A stretch of DNA of 43,574 nucleotides from an uncultured Christensenella sp. (lineage in GTDB: Bacteria > Bacillota > Clostridia > Christensenellales > UBA1242), in assembly GCA_949287685.1 (NCBI GenBank), contig CASEHF010000016.1, forward strand, positions 1 to 43,574, in the 5' to 3' direction. The position numbers and the translations under genes were made by a program. Under the pieces are notes generated by a model. It saw nothing but the letters and a program-made list of their open reading frames with translations. It was not told the origin of the DNA and ran no database searches. Of this stretch, positions 43,452 to 43,574 are shown piece by piece. Each line of letters opens with the position of its first letter. Positions within the stretch are counted from its first letter, which is position 1.

Positions 43452-43574
43452 TAAAAAATCCTACAAAAACCAAGCGCCAAATTTTTTTAATTAATTATTT
43501 TTTAAACAATATTTTTTTGTTTTTTATAATACAAAATTGTATCAAATCATAAATACAAAACCAACACTAAAATA

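Noticed and set aside
1..43460. CRISPR array in the repeat clusters
   Set aside because: Repeats are long, hairpin-forming, in both orientations, and not separated by uniform spacers; no cas gene is present.

Overview
The window looks like chromosomal DNA of an uncultivated, low-to-moderate GC member of the Bacillota (Clostridia-like). This is inferred from AGGAGG-type ribosome binding sites, TTGACA/TATAAT promoters, the standard genetic code, a PolA without obvious proofreading residues, a heterodimeric multidrug ABC exporter, MnmE, and several very large secreted proteins with Ig-like, InlB B-type and GLUG-type repeats. I see no transposase, integrase, phage gene or CRISPR array. Every function is read from motifs and family knowledge; no search was run.

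Layout, left to right. (1) 593-3583: a 996-residue lipoprotein between repeat clusters. (2) 10356 down to 4120: a tight four-gene minus-strand operon of ABC ATPase, multi-pass permease, membrane-anchored Ig-like protein, and Ig-like/beta-helix lipoprotein. (3) 10873-14618: a plus-strand orphan gene with tandem operator-like sites upstream, then polA. (4) 21679 down to 15171: a minus-strand group with a broken MoxR-type AAA ATPase, a small Walker-B/sensor-1-like protein, a HEMLH metallopeptidase-VWA protein and two orphans. (5) 22354-25641: a membrane protein, tRNA-Arg(CCG), and two divergent orphan genes around a nested palindrome. (6) 28254 down to 26365: five AT-hooks fused to a short-chain dehydrogenase, followed by a repeat-rich membrane-anchored protein (31337 down to 28641). 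(7) 31611-37504: a small coiled-coil gene, mnmE and the two halves of an ABC exporter, all plus strand. (8) tRNA-Pro(CGG), a 1516-residue surface protein, and a DnaA-box cluster near 42.8 kb that is a plausible replication origin. Most genes left of it point away from it.

Three kinds of non-genic structure stand out. First, many gene junctions, and the 3' end of one ABC ATPase gene, carry long series of T-tracts spaced 10-11 bp apart. This phasing predicts strong intrinsic DNA curvature, and nearly all tracts are T on the plus strand. The same window encodes a protein with five AT-hooks, a motif that binds the minor groove of AT tracts. Second, five intergenic clusters are built from dispersed repeats. 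One is a 137-140 bp element with AAGYGG/CCGCTT ends and two stacked hairpins whose stems co-vary between copies around a fixed 33-nt loop. Third, the same operator-like sequence lies in tandem upstream of two genes 17 kb apart, the orphan at 10873 and the AT-hook/dehydrogenase gene, suggesting a shared regulator.
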